From the NCBI GenBank assembly GCA_026005075.1, contig BPKJ01000002.1, positions 1-64,000 on the forward strand: a stretch of 64,000 nt of DNA, given 5' to 3'. This DNA is from Lysobacteraceae bacterium (GTDB lineage Bacteria > Pseudomonadota > Gammaproteobacteria > Xanthomonadales > Xanthomonadaceae). The notes beneath the pieces were generated by a model, which saw only the letters and a program-made list of their open reading frames with translations, was not told the origin of the DNA and made no database searches. Position numbers and translations under genes: made by a program. Positions 1 through 9,017 of the stretch are shown here, piece by piece (the stretch's first letter is position 1; the number at the start of each line of letters is the position of its first letter).

Positions 1-46
1 GTTCGGCATCGGCAAGCGGGGCGATGCTTGGCTCGATCATGAAGAT

Positions 47-64
47 GGAGTACAAATGTACTCC
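47..64 (+). promoter_or_regulatory. LexA2-type operator overlapping the lexA start codon
   Basis: GGAGTACAAATGTACTCC is an almost perfect palindrome (AGTAC-N4-GTACT). It matches the AGTAC-N4-GTRCT type of box known for the second LexA of pseudomonads and relatives, not the CTGT-N8-ACAG box of E. coli LexA. The GGAG of the left arm is also the likely ribosome binding site and the ATG at 56 lies inside the box, so bound LexA would cover the start region of its own message. Binding itself is inferred from sequence. Confidence 0.8.
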
Positions 65-673
65 ATGGACGAACTGAGCCCCCGTCGGGCCGCTGTGCTC
101 GAGTTCATTCGCAGGCGCGTGGCGGAATACGGCCAACCGCCCACGCTGGCCGAGATTGCCGTGGCCTGTGGGCTGGCCTCGCGCGGGGCAGCACGCAAGC
201 ACGTCCTTGCACTGGCAGCGGCAGGGCTGGTGGAGACGACGCCGGGGCAGGCGCGCAGCGTGCGTCCTTCGGGCGTGCACCCGCGGCAAGGCGTGCTGGA
301 GCTGCCCTTGCTGGGGCGGGTGGCGGCGGGGGTGCCGATCGGGGCCGATCCGGAACTGCGCGAGGTGCTGACACTGGATCCACGGCTGTTCCGTCCCCGA
401 CCGGATTACCTGCTGCGCGTGGTCGGCGACTCGATGATCGAGGAGGGCATTCTCGATGGCGATTGGGTCGCCGTGAAGCGTGTCGAGGAAGCACGTGACG
501 GGCAGGTGGTGGTCGCGCGCGTGGATGGCGAGCTGACCATCAAGCGCCTGCGGCGGGAACGGGGGCGAATCCTGCTCCTGCCGCGCAATCCGGCCTATGC
601 CCCGATCGAAGTGGCCCCGGGGCAGGACTTTGCCGTCGAGGGCGTGTACTGCGGGCTGATCCGGCGAGGCTGA
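56..673 (+). CDS. lexA: LexA-type SOS repressor (LexA2 of the mutasome cassette)
   Basis: Self-cleaving transcriptional repressor of 205 residues. The N-terminal winged helix occupies about residues 5-70. The cleavage bond is Ala91-Gly92 in GRVAAG. The serine/lysine dyad is Ser126 (VVGDSM) and Lys163 (TIKRL). The start at 56 has GGAG five bases upstream; ATG 65 is an alternative giving three fewer residues. It lies one base before imuA and heads the imuA-imuB-dnaE2 block, so it is probably the dedicated repressor of that cassette. RecA-stimulated autocleavage is family knowledge. Whether it is the only LexA of the genome cannot be told from this window. Confidence 0.93.
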   Translation: MYSMDELSPRRAAVLEFIRRRVAEYGQPPTLAEIAVACGLASRGAARKHVLALAAAGLVETTPGQARSVRPSGVHPRQGVLELPLLGRVAAGVPIGADPELREVLTLDPRLFRPRPDYLLRVVGDSMIEEGILDGDWVAVKRVEEARDGQVVVARVDGELTIKRLRRERGRILLLPRNPAYAPIEVAPGQDFAVEGVYCGLIRRG

Positions 674-674
674 G

Positions 675-1286
675 ATGGCCGCGTCGCTCGAGGTCTTGCT
701 GCAGCGGCGGCAGGTATGGCGGCTCCGGCCGGAGCCGGGCCCGGGGCGTTCGCGGCCGACCGGGCTGCCGGCCCTGGATGCGGTGCTGCCCGGAGGCGGG
801 TGGCCCCTGGCGGCTCTGGTCGAGATCCTGCTGGCCTTCGATGGCCTGGGGGAGGTCTCGCTGCTGGGGCCGCTCTTCGCCCAGCTGAGCGGAGAAGGGC
901 AGAAGGTGGTGCTGATCGGCCCTCCCTACCTGCCGTTTCCTCCGGCGTGGCGGCAGGCAGGGATCGTTCTAGATCAGGTCCACAGGGTCGATGCGGAGGG
1001 CCGGGATGCGCTGTGGGCCGCCGAGCAGTGTCTGCGTTCGGGGGCCTGCGGGGCGGTGCTGTGCTGGCCGCTGCAGGCCGACGACCGGGCGCTGCGGCGT
1101 CTGCAGTGGGCGGCGGAAACCGGAGGCTGTCTGGGCTTTGCGGTGCGGCCGCTCAGGCTGGCGAGGCAGTCCTCGCCCGCAGCCTGGCGCCTTGTCATCG
1201 AGGCAGGTTCGCCGCCGCAGCTGCGGGTGCTCAAATGCCGGGGCGGCATGGCCTGGCCGCATCCGATCCCGCTGGGTCGGTGCTGA
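675..1286 (+). CDS. imuA: ImuA, mutasome accessory protein (RecA/SulA-like)
   Basis: 203-residue protein resembling the SulA/RecA-like ImuA family, with the family opening (TGLPALDAVLPGGGWP, about residues 29-44) in place of a canonical Walker A loop. ImuA works with ImuB and DnaE2 in damage-induced mutagenesis; its biochemical role is still unclear. It begins two bases after the lexA stop and ends four bases before imuB, indicating one transcript controlled by the operator at 47-64. Assignment rests on sequence plus the diagnostic gene order. Confidence 0.88.
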   Translation: MAASLEVLLQRRQVWRLRPEPGPGRSRPTGLPALDAVLPGGGWPLAALVEILLAFDGLGEVSLLGPLFAQLSGEGQKVVLIGPPYLPFPPAWRQAGIVLDQVHRVDAEGRDALWAAEQCLRSGACGAVLCWPLQADDRALRRLQWAAETGGCLGFAVRPLRLARQSSPAAWRLVIEAGSPPQLRVLKCRGGMAWPHPIPLGRC

Positions 1287-1290
1287 AGCC

Positions 1291-2703
1291 ATGCGCTGGG
1301 TCTGCATCGCCCTGCCCCGGCTGGCGTTGGACGGGATGCTGCGCGGCCGCGGCGATGCGGGGCAGCCGTGGGCACTGGTGGAGGACGCTTGCGGCCGGGC
1401 GGTGCTGCGTTCCCTCAACGACCCGGCACGCCGTCTTGGGTTGGCCGAGGGCATGGACCTCGATCGGGCGCGTGCACAGGTGCCGACCCTGCAATGGCGC
1501 CGCCACGTCGCCGCCGAGGAGGCACGCTGGCATGCCTTGCTGGGCGCATGGGCGTACCGGTTCAGCTCCCAGGTCAGCCTGCAGCATCCGGGTTGCGTGT
1601 CGATCGAGGTCGGCGCCAGCCTCAGGCTGTTCGGGCCATGGCCAAGGCTGGAGGCGCGCCTGCGCGAGGAACTCGACCGGCTTGGCTTCGTGCACCGGAT
1701 CGTCGCCGCCCCCACGGCCGCGGCAGCCCGGGCCCTGGTCTCGGCGCACGACGGCCTCGCCATCGCCCATGCCGAACCCTTGCGGCGCGCACTGGGGCAG
1801 CTTCCGGTCGAGGCGGTCTTCGATGCCGTGACCTGCGAGGGCATGCGCGGAATGGGGCTGCGCCGGTTGCGGCAACTGTGGGCCTTGCCGCGGTCGGCGC
1901 TGGCGCGGCGCTTCCCGCAAGGCGTGCTGGAACGGCTCGATGTCCTGCTCGGAAACCGCAGCGAGCCGCTGGTCTGCTACCGCCCCCCGGACCGCTTCGA
2001 GCTGCGCATCGAACTGGAGCAGGAGGTGGCCACCTCCGAGGCCCTGCGTTTCCCGCTGCGGCGGATGACGGCCGACCTTGCGGCCTTCCTGGCTGCACGT
2101 GACGGCGGCGTGCAGCGGTTCGTGCTGCGCCTCGAGCATGCCGACGCGAAGGCGACCGAGGTGAGGGTGGGCTTGCAGTCCCCCGAGCGCGAGGCTTCGC
2201 TGCTGAACGAGGTGGCCTGGGCGCGCCTCGAACGGACCAGGGTGTCGGCACCGGTGCAGGCCATGGGCTTGCATGCCGATGAGCTTCCGGCCTTCGTGCC
2301 CCGCCATCAGGATCTTTTCCGCACCCGGCCGCAGCAGTCCCTGGACTGGCAGACCCTGTGCGAGCGCCTGCGTGCCCGGCTTGGCCGGGCTGCGGTGCAG
2401 CCCCTGCACTGGCGGCAGGACCACCGTCCGGAGCGGATCCCGGCCGGGGAGGCGCAGGAGGGTGCTGCCGAACTGCCGGCGACGCTGGGGCCGCGACCGG
2501 TCTGGCTGCTGCCGGCGCCGGTCCCCCTGCGTGGCCCGGCCCCCACGCTGCTGGCCGGGCCGGAGCGGATCGAGTCGGGATGGTGGGATGGGGGCGACGT
2601 GCGGCGGGATTACTACGTCGCGCGGTTGCCGACGGGGGCCATGGCCTGGGTCTTCCGCATGCCGGGGGACGGTCCTTGGCTGCTGCACGGGTGGTTCGCA
2701 TGA
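1291..2703 (+). CDS. imuB: ImuB, inactive Y-family polymerase adaptor
   Basis: 470-residue Y-family polymerase homologue. The start ATG at 1291 ([11 protein letters not shown]) fits the family; an in-frame extension to 991 would run inside imuA and is not credible. The catalytic acidic residues expected in the first beta strand are absent ([11 protein letters not shown]), as is usual for ImuB, which acts as a scaffold linking DnaE2 to the sliding clamp. A short HQDLF segment near residue 337 could be a clamp-binding motif. Its TGA overlaps the ATG of dnaE2 (ATGA), implying translational coupling. Confidence 0.92.
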   Translation: MRWVCIALPRLALDGMLRGRGDAGQPWALVEDACGRAVLRSLNDPARRLGLAEGMDLDRARAQVPTLQWRRHVAAEEARWHALLGAWAYRFSSQVSLQHPGCVSIEVGASLRLFGPWPRLEARLREELDRLGFVHRIVAAPTAAAARALVSAHDGLAIAHAEPLRRALGQLPVEAVFDAVTCEGMRGMGLRRLRQLWALPRSALARRFPQGVLERLDVLLGNRSEPLVCYRPPDRFELRIELEQEVATSEALRFPLRRMTADLAAFLAARDGGVQRFVLRLEHADAKATEVRVGLQSPEREASLLNEVAWARLERTRVSAPVQAMGLHADELPAFVPRHQDLFRTRPQQSLDWQTLCERLRARLGRAAVQPLHWRQDHRPERIPAGEAQEGAAELPATLGPRPVWLLPAPVPLRGPAPTLLAGPERIESGWWDGGDVRRDYYVARLPTGAMAWVFRMPGDGPWLLHGWFA

Positions 2704-5700
2704 GCGTGGACTACGCCGAGCTGCATTGCCTTTCGAACTTCAGCTTTCGCCGCGGAGCCTCCAGCGTCGATGAGCTGTTCGCCCGCGCCCGGCAACTGGG
2801 CTATCGCGCGCTGGCGGTCACCGACGAGTGCAGCCTGGCTGGGATCGTGCGGGCATGGCAGGCCGCGCGGAGGGTCGATCTGCCGCTGATCGTCGGAGCG
2901 GAAGTGCAACTCGGGGATGGGCCCAGACTGGTGCTTCTGGCCGAGGACCTTGCTGGTTACCAGGCGCTTTGCAGGCTCATCACCGTGGCCAGGCGGCGAT
3001 CAGGCAAGGGAAGCTACCGTCTGCTGCGCGAGGACCTGGTCGGCGTGCCGCCGGGGCTGCTCATCCTGTGGTGCCCGGCCGGTCCGCTCCGGGAGGAACA
3101 TGGGCGCTGGGTTGCGGAACACTTCCCCGGGCGCGCATGGATCGCGGTCGAGCTGCATCGCGGACCGGACGATGCCGGATGGCTGCAGCGCCTGCGCGAA
3201 CTCGGGCGCCGCCTCGAGTTGCCGCTGGTCGCGGCGGGGGACGTGCACATGCACGCGCGGGGCCGGCGTGCCCTGCAGGACGTGCTGACCGCGCTGCGCC
3301 ATCGCACCACCGTTGCCGCAGCGGGCTGGCGGCTGTTCCCGAACGGCGAGCGGCACTTGCGCACCCTGGAGGATCTTGCCGCGCTGTACCCCGCGGACCT
3401 GCTCGCCGAGAGCGTGGCCATCGCCCAGCGCTGCCGTTTCCGCCTCGAAGACCTGCGCTACGAGTATCCGCATGAGCTGGTTCCTGCCGGGCACACCGCA
3501 GACAGCTGGCTCAGGGTGCTGACCGAGCAGGGGCTGGCATGGCGCTGGCCCGGCGGAGTGCCGGCAAAGGCCAGAGGGCTGGTCGAGAAGGAACTCGCCC
3601 TGATCGCCGAGCTTGGGTACGCACGCTACTTCCTCACCGTGCATGACATCGTCCGTTTCGCCCGCAGCCGCGGCATTCTCTGCCAGGGGCGGGGCTCGGC
3701 GGCCAACTCGGTGGTCTGCTTCGCCCTCGGCATCACCGAGGTCGGCCCGGAGCGGATCGGCATGCTGTTCGAGCGCTTCGTGTCGCGAGAGCGCAACGAG
3801 CCGCCGGACATCGACGTCGACTTCGAGCACCAGCGCCGCGAGGAGGTGATCCAGTACGTGTTCGAGCGGCACGGCCGCGAACGTGCGGCGTTGACGGCGG
3901 TGGTGAGCACCTACCATGCCGCCGGGGCCTTGCGTGACGTCGGCCGCGCCCTGGGGCTGCCGCGCGCGCGGATCGATGCACTCGCCGCCTGCGCCGCGCG
4001 CTGGAGCGACCGCTTGCCGGAGGACGAACGCCTGCGCGAGAAGGGCTTCGATCCGCACGAGCCCCATCTGCGTCGCGTGCTGGTGCTGGCCGGACAGCTG
4101 ATCGGCTTTCCACGTCACCTGTCCCAGCATCCGGGTGGTTTCGTGATCTCGGGTCAGCCCCTGCATGCGCTGGTCCCGGTCGAGAACGCCGCCATGCCTG
4201 GCCGCACGGTGGTGCAGTGGGACAAGGACGACCTCGACGCCCTGGGTCTGCTCAAGGTCGATCTGCTGGCGCTGGGCATGCTCACCGCGTTGCGCCGCTG
4301 CCTCGACCTGCTGCGTCGGCACGAGGGCCTCGACCTGAGCCTCGCCACGATTCCTGCGGAGGATCCGGCGACCTACGCGATGATCGGGCGCGCCGACACC
4401 ATGGGAGTGTTCCAGATCGAGTCGCGGGCGCAGATGGCGATGCTGCCGAGGCTGCGTCCGCGCTGCTTCTACGACCTGGTCATCCAGGTCGCGATCGTGC
4501 GCCCCGGGCCGATCCAGGGCGACATGGTCCACCCCTACCTGCGACGGCGCTGTGGGGAGGAGGCGGTCGAATACCCCTCGGAGGCGCTGCGCGCGGTGTT
4601 CGAGCGGACGCTCGGGGTGCCCCTGTTCCAGGAGCAGGTGATGCAGCTGGCGATCGTCGCGGCCGGCTACAGTCCGGGCGAGGCCGACGACCTGCGCCGC
4701 TCGATGGCGGCGTGGAAGCGGCATGGCGGCCTCGAGCACCACCGTCGCAAGCTGATCGGAGGCATGCTTGCGCGGGGCTACCCCGAGGACTTCGCCGAGC
4801 GCGTGTTCGAGCAGATCAAGGGCTTTGCCAGCTATGGCTTCCCCGAGTCCCATGCCGCCAGCTTTGCCCTGCTGACCTACGCCAGCTGCTGGCTCAAGTG
4901 CCACCACCCGGCCGCCTTCACATGCGCCCTGCTCAACAGCCAGCCGCTGGGTTTCTACAGCCCCGACCAGCTGCTTCAGGACCTGCGCCGGCACGGCGTG
5001 CAGGTGCTGCCCGTGGATGTGCTCCGGAGCGAATGGGAGTGCACCCTCGAGCCGGCACGCGACGGCCGCCACGCCCTGCGCCTCGGCCTGAACCGGGTCC
5101 GCGGCCTGTCCCGCGAGGCAGGACGGAGGCTGCTCGAAGCACGCGCGCAGCGGCCGTTCACCGACGTGGCGGATCTGTGCGCGCGTGCCGGTCTCGATGC
5201 CCGCGCCCGGGTCTTGCTGGCCGACGCCGGTGCCTTGCGTGCGCTTGCCGGGCATCGCCATCGGGCACGCTGGGCGGTGGCGGCCATCGAACCGCCCCGG
5301 CCGTTGCTGGACGCCCTCCCGTCCGCCGGGGAACCGCGCATCACCTTGCCGCTGCCTTCCCTCGCCGAGGAGCTTCAGGCCGACTACCGGATGCTGGGCA
5401 CGACGCTGCGCAGGCATCCGCTGTCCCTGCTGCGTGGCCCGTTGCGCGCACGTCGCTGCCGCACGAGCCGTGATCTCGCCTCGATGGAGGATGGCAGCCC
5501 GGTCCGCGTTGCCGGGCTGGTCGTGGGCAGACAGCGTCCGCACACGGCCAAGGGGGTGGTCTTCGTCAGCCTCGAGGACGAGTTCGGCCTGATCAACGTC
5601 GTGGTCTGGCCGCAGCTCGCAGAGCGGCAGCGTTCCGGACTGCTGGATTCGCGACTGCTGATGGTCGATGGCCGGCTGCAGGCGGTGCAGGGCGTGCGGC

Positions 5701-5789
5701 ACGTGCTGGCGCGGCGGTTGCATGACCTCGGCCCTCTGCTCGACGGCCTGTTCGCCGGCCAGGGACCGCGCAGCCGCGACTTTGCCTGA
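2700..5789 (+). CDS. dnaE2: Error-prone DNA polymerase III alpha subunit DnaE2
   Basis: C-family polymerase of 1029 residues, the length typical of DnaE2 and shorter than replicative DnaE1. The N-terminal PHP domain starts at [14 protein letters not shown]. The palm carries the PDIDVDF acidic motif near residue 370, followed by the fingers region with [12 protein letters not shown]-terminal OB fold ([13 protein letters not shown]) is present. It performs translesion synthesis after DNA damage with ImuA and ImuB. ATG 2700 overlaps the imuB stop. The reading frame is intact. Confidence 0.95.
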   Translation: MSVDYAELHCLSNFSFRRGASSVDELFARARQLGYRALAVTDECSLAGIVRAWQAARRVDLPLIVGAEVQLGDGPRLVLLAEDLAGYQALCRLITVARRRSGKGSYRLLREDLVGVPPGLLILWCPAGPLREEHGRWVAEHFPGRAWIAVELHRGPDDAGWLQRLRELGRRLELPLVAAGDVHMHARGRRALQDVLTALRHRTTVAAAGWRLFPNGERHLRTLEDLAALYPADLLAESVAIAQRCRFRLEDLRYEYPHELVPAGHTADSWLRVLTEQGLAWRWPGGVPAKARGLVEKELALIAELGYARYFLTVHDIVRFARSRGILCQGRGSAANSVVCFALGITEVGPERIGMLFERFVSRERNEPPDIDVDFEHQRREEVIQYVFERHGRERAALTAVVSTYHAAGALRDVGRALGLPRARIDALAACAARWSDRLPEDERLREKGFDPHEPHLRRVLVLAGQLIGFPRHLSQHPGGFVISGQPLHALVPVENAAMPGRTVVQWDKDDLDALGLLKVDLLALGMLTALRRCLDLLRRHEGLDLSLATIPAEDPATYAMIGRADTMGVFQIESRAQMAMLPRLRPRCFYDLVIQVAIVRPGPIQGDMVHPYLRRRCGEEAVEYPSEALRAVFERTLGVPLFQEQVMQLAIVAAGYSPGEADDLRRSMAAWKRHGGLEHHRRKLIGGMLARGYPEDFAERVFEQIKGFASYGFPESHAASFALLTYASCWLKCHHPAAFTCALLNSQPLGFYSPDQLLQDLRRHGVQVLPVDVLRSEWECTLEPARDGRHALRLGLNRVRGLSREAGRRLLEARAQRPFTDVADLCARAGLDARARVLLADAGALRALAGHRHRARWAVAAIEPPRPLLDALPSAGEPRITLPLPSLAEELQADYRMLGTTLRRHPLSLLRGPLRARRCRTSRDLASMEDGSPVRVAGLVVGRQRPHTAKGVVFVSLEDEFGLINVVVWPQLAERQRSGLLDSRLLMVDGRLQAVQGVRHVLARRLHDLGPLLDGLFAGQGPRSRDFA

Positions 5790-5917
5790 ACTGCGCACAG
5801 CCCGGGCGTGGCATCCTCCGGCCGGCTGGCATACGATGACCGACCCCGGTGGGGCCGGCCGCGCCACCCCGCCCGGCGGCGACCCTCGCCCGCCCTCCGC
5901 TCGCCCCCTTCTTCCCC

Positions 5918-6913
5918 ATGGTGGACCGCGCCTTGGACCCGAAAGGAAAGATCCTCGCCGTCGCGCCGATGATGGACTGGACCGACCGGCACTGCAGGAT
6001 GTTCCATCGTCAGCTCAGCCCGCGGGCATGGCTGTACACCGAGATGGTGCATGCCGATGCCGTGCGCCTTGGCGACCGCGAGCGGCTGCTCGGGTTCAGC
6101 CCCGAGGAGCATCCGGTCGCGCTCCAGCTCGGCGGCAGCGACCCCAGAACCCTGGCCGAGGCGGCGCGTATCGTCGAGGACATGGGCTACGACGCGGTCA
6201 ACCTCAACGTGGGCTGTCCCTCGAGCCGTGTCCAGGCCGGCCGCTTCGGAGCCTGCCTGATGCGCGAGCCGGCGCTGGTCGCCGACTGCGTCGCAGCCAT
6301 GCGCGCGGCGGTATCGATCGAGGTCACGGTCAAGTGCCGGCTGGGGGTGGACGAGCAGGATCCGCGGCAGGCACTGTTCGGGCTGGTCGAGGCCTGCGTG
6401 CACGCAGGTTGCCGGCATTTCGTCGTCCATGCCCGCAAGGCCTGGCTGCAGGGGCTGAGTCCGAAGGAGAACCGCGACATTCCGCCGCTGGACTACGCGC
6501 AGGTCAGGAGGCTCAAGCGCGAACGTCCCGGCTTGACGGTGGTCCTGAACGGCGGGCTGACCACGACCGCCGCCGTGGCGGCCGAGCTTCCGCACGTGGA
6601 CGGGGTGATGCTGGGGCGGGCGGCCTACCACACGCCCTACCTGCTGCACGAGCTCGACGCCATGCTCTCCGGCCGCGAGCTCGAGCCTCGCAGCGTGCTG
6701 CTGCGCCGCTACCGGCCTTACTTCGAGGATCGCGTGGCGCGCGGCGATCCGCCCGCCACGCTGCTGCGCCCCATCCTTGGACTGTTCCACGGCCAGCCCG
6801 GCGGGCGGGCGTTCCGCCGCCTGCTCAGCACCGAGGCGCACCGCCCCGGCGTCGGCTGGGAACTCGTCGAGCGTGCCCTGACGTTCGTCGAACGCGGGTC
6901 GCTGGCAGCGTGA
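5918..6913 (+). CDS. dusA: tRNA-dihydrouridine synthase A
   Basis: FMN enzyme reducing uridines 20/20a in the tRNA D loop with NADPH. The 331-residue protein opens with the DusA signature VAPMMDWTDRHCR. It has NVGCPSSRVQAGRFGACLM with the catalytic cysteine and HARKAWLQGLSPKENR for tRNA and FMN binding. ATG 5918 was chosen because the family starts a few residues before this block; the in-frame extension to 5849 is proline-rich and unlike the family. No strong Shine-Dalgarno sequence is visible. The next gene begins two bases after the stop. Confidence 0.93.
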   Translation: MVDRALDPKGKILAVAPMMDWTDRHCRMFHRQLSPRAWLYTEMVHADAVRLGDRERLLGFSPEEHPVALQLGGSDPRTLAEAARIVEDMGYDAVNLNVGCPSSRVQAGRFGACLMREPALVADCVAAMRAAVSIEVTVKCRLGVDEQDPRQALFGLVEACVHAGCRHFVVHARKAWLQGLSPKENRDIPPLDYAQVRRLKRERPGLTVVLNGGLTTTAAVAAELPHVDGVMLGRAAYHTPYLLHELDAMLSGRELEPRSVLLRRYRPYFEDRVARGDPPATLLRPILGLFHGQPGGRAFRRLLSTEAHRPGVGWELVERALTFVERGSLAA

Positions 6914-6915
6914 GC

Positions 6916-7842
6916 ATGCTGTTCGAGGATCCTCGGGACTGGCTGGGCGCGGCCCGGCAGGGCGGGGTGGACGCTCCGGCCTGTCCCCGCGGCGCCTTCC
7001 TGGTGGCGCCGGATGCGCTCGCCTGGGCGGCGGACAGCGCCGGCGACAACCGCTACATGCAGGCCGGGTCCGCGATCGACCTGGGCCGGGCGCAGGCCCA
7101 GCATCGTGCCCTGCAGCAGGCCTTGTCCGAGGACCTGCCGGTGATCGCGTTTCCGGGTCGGCCCGGGCAGTTCGATGGGGTGTTCTGCAACAATGCCTTT
7201 GCCACGGCGCAGGTGGCGGGCGAGCGCCGTTTCCTGCTCGGCCGGATGCGTCACCCGCACCGGCAGGCCGAAACCGACCGCGAGGACGTGCGTCGCTGGT
7301 TCCTCGAACTCATGGGTTGCAGGCTGTGGGACCTTCGGGACGGCCCGGGTCTTGCCGAACTGACCGGAACCCTGGTGATCGACCGCGCCCGCGCGGTGGG
7401 CGTCGCCGGGCTCGGGCCGCGCTGCGACCGGGCGGGCGCCGAGGCCATGGCCGCCGCCTTCGGGCTGAGGGCCTGCCTGCTCACGCCGCTGGCCGAGGGC
7501 GAGTACCATGCCAACGTCGTGCTGGCGCTTTGCGCCGGGCGGCTGGCGCTGGTTGCCGGGGATGCCTGGCAACGGGGTGATGCGCTCTGCGCGGCGCTGG
7601 CCGGCCTGTACGGGAAGACGGCGGTGATCGAACTGGACCGCGAGGAGAGGGAGTCCTTTGTCGGCAACTGCATTGCCCTTCGCGAGGACCGCATCTGGAT
7701 GAGCGAGCGCGCCGCCGACTCGCTGCGCACCGGCACGCGGTCGAGGATCGAGGCACTGGGCTTTCGCATCGGCAGCGTGGCACTGGATGAGATCGAAAAG
7801 GCCGGCGGATCCTTGCGCTGCTGCGTCGGGGAGATCTTCTGA
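6916..7842 (+). CDS. Arginine deiminase-related hydrolase (CtlX-like)
   Basis: 308-residue guanidino-group-modifying enzyme fold. Visible family blocks include an N-terminal segment with DNRYMQ, then FDGVFCNNAFAT, GEYHANVVLAL with a candidate catalytic histidine, and SFVGNCIAL with a candidate catalytic cysteine near the C-terminus. Members of this family (CtlX) have been linked to citrulline utilisation, but substrate cannot be assigned here. The gene is two bases downstream of dusA and its stop overlaps the start of the next gene, so it is probably co-transcribed. Confidence 0.75.
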   Translation: MLFEDPRDWLGAARQGGVDAPACPRGAFLVAPDALAWAADSAGDNRYMQAGSAIDLGRAQAQHRALQQALSEDLPVIAFPGRPGQFDGVFCNNAFATAQVAGERRFLLGRMRHPHRQAETDREDVRRWFLELMGCRLWDLRDGPGLAELTGTLVIDRARAVGVAGLGPRCDRAGAEAMAAAFGLRACLLTPLAEGEYHANVVLALCAGRLALVAGDAWQRGDALCAALAGLYGKTAVIELDREERESFVGNCIALREDRIWMSERAADSLRTGTRSRIEALGFRIGSVALDEIEKAGGSLRCCVGEIF

Positions 7843-8309
7843 TGCTCCGCGGGTCGGAAACGCGCCGGGTTCAGAGCGAATTCACCGCCCGGTCACCAGA
7901 CTGGATGCCGGTTCCCACGACCGGGCGCGTGATGCCTGCCACGACCGGCCCGATGCCGCGGCCGAGCTTTCAGCGAATGCTTGCCTTGGGCTGCCTTGCC
8001 GTCGGATGCTTGCTGCCCGGTGAGGCCATGCTCGCCCAGGGGCGCGAGGACGGCCCGCATGCGCGGCTTCCCGAGTCGGTGCGGCGCATCGAGAGGGAGA
8101 CCGGGGGCAAGGTGTTGCAGGTGCGACCGATCCGTCGCGGGGAGCGGGAACTGTATCGCATGAAGGTGCTGACCCCGGACGGCCGGGTGCGGATCGTGCA
8201 GGACGACCCGCGCTGGCCGCGAACGAAGGATCCGGACAGGCAGGACCGGCCGCCATCGCGCCCGCCGGCCGCGGAGGATTCCGGTCGGCCGCCCCCCGAT
8301 CCGTTCTGA
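7842..8309 (+). CDS. PepSY-like exported protein preceding the PhoPQ-like pair
   Basis: 155 residues. A hydrophobic segment (MLALGCLAVGCLLPGEAMLAQ, starting near residue 46) should export or anchor it. It is followed by a short PepSY-like unit (SVRRIERETGGKVLQV ... YRMKVLTPDGRVRIV) and a proline/arginine-rich tail. ATG 7842 overlaps the previous stop (TGATG) and has GGGGAG eight bases upstream, so it is preferred; ATG 7932 or 7953 would give a more conventional signal peptide. Small PepSY proteins are often found next to PhoP/PhoQ-type regulators and may modulate the kinase; here that is inference. Confidence 0.6.
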   Translation: MLRGSETRRVQSEFTARSPDWMPVPTTGRVMPATTGPMPRPSFQRMLALGCLAVGCLLPGEAMLAQGREDGPHARLPESVRRIERETGGKVLQVRPIRRGERELYRMKVLTPDGRVRIVQDDPRWPRTKDPDRQDRPPSRPPAAEDSGRPPPDPF

Positions 8310-8333
8310 TTTCCGCCAAGGAGACTGAGCCCG

Positions 8334-9017
8334 ATGCGTATCCTGCTTGTGGAAGACGAGGCCCCGCTGCGCGAGACCCTTGCGGCAAGGCTGCGACGCG
8401 AGGGGTTTGCGGTGGACGTGGCGAGCGACGGCGAGGAGGGGCTCTACCACGGGCGCGAGGTGCCCTTCGACCTCGCGATCATCGACCTCGGTCTCCCCAA
8501 GCTGTCCGGCATGGACCTCGTCCGCGCCCTGCGGGCGGAGAAGAAGTCCTTCCCGATCCTGATCCTGACCGCGCGCTCCAGCTGGCAGGACAAGGTCGAG
8601 GGCCTGAAGGCGGGCGCCGACGACTACCTGGTCAAGCCGTTCCATGTCGAGGAGCTGCTGGCCCGCCTGAATGCCCTGCTCCGCCGCGCGGCAGGCTGGA
8701 GCAAGCCGCAGCTGGAGTGCGGGCCGATCCGTCTCGACCTCGCTGCCCAGACCGTGGCCGTGGATGGGGCGAACGTCGATCTCACCAGCTACGAGTACAA
8801 GGTGCTCGAATACCTCATGCTGCATGCCGGCGAGCTGGTGTCCAAGGCCGACCTGACCGAGCACATCTACCAGCAGGATTTCGACCGCGACTCCAACGTG
8901 CTGGAGGTCTTCATCGGCCGCTTGCGCAAGAAGCTGGACCCCGAAGGCACGCTGAAGCCGATCGAGACCGTGCGTGGACGCGGCTACCGGTTCGCCATCC
9001 CCCGCTCCGAGGGCTGA
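8334..9017 (+). CDS. phoP: OmpR-family response regulator, PhoP-like
   Basis: 227 residues with a receiver domain (acidic pair E7/D8, phospho-acceptor Asp51 in LAIIDLGLP, Thr in LTARSS, Lys in DDYLVKPF). A winged-helix output domain follows (LTSYEYKVLEYLMLHAGELVSKADL, residues about 143-167). The closest recognisable subfamily is PhoP (DSNVLEVFIGRLRKKLD). The start is preceded by AAGGAGA. The partner kinase gene starts inside its 3' end. The symbol is by family resemblance; the signal sensed is not shown by the sequence. Confidence 0.85.
   Translation: MRILLVEDEAPLRETLAARLRREGFAVDVASDGEEGLYHGREVPFDLAIIDLGLPKLSGMDLVRALRAEKKSFPILILTARSSWQDKVEGLKAGADDYLVKPFHVEELLARLNALLRRAAGWSKPQLECGPIRLDLAAQTVAVDGANVDLTSYEYKVLEYLMLHAGELVSKADLTEHIYQQDFDRDSNVLEVFIGRLRKKLDPEGTLKPIETVRGRGYRFAIPRSEG

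Noticed and set aside
3000-5867. 955-codon open frame on the minus strand
   Set aside because: Entirely antisense to dnaE2, with no domain, no ribosome binding site and a composition typical of the reverse reading of high-GC codons.
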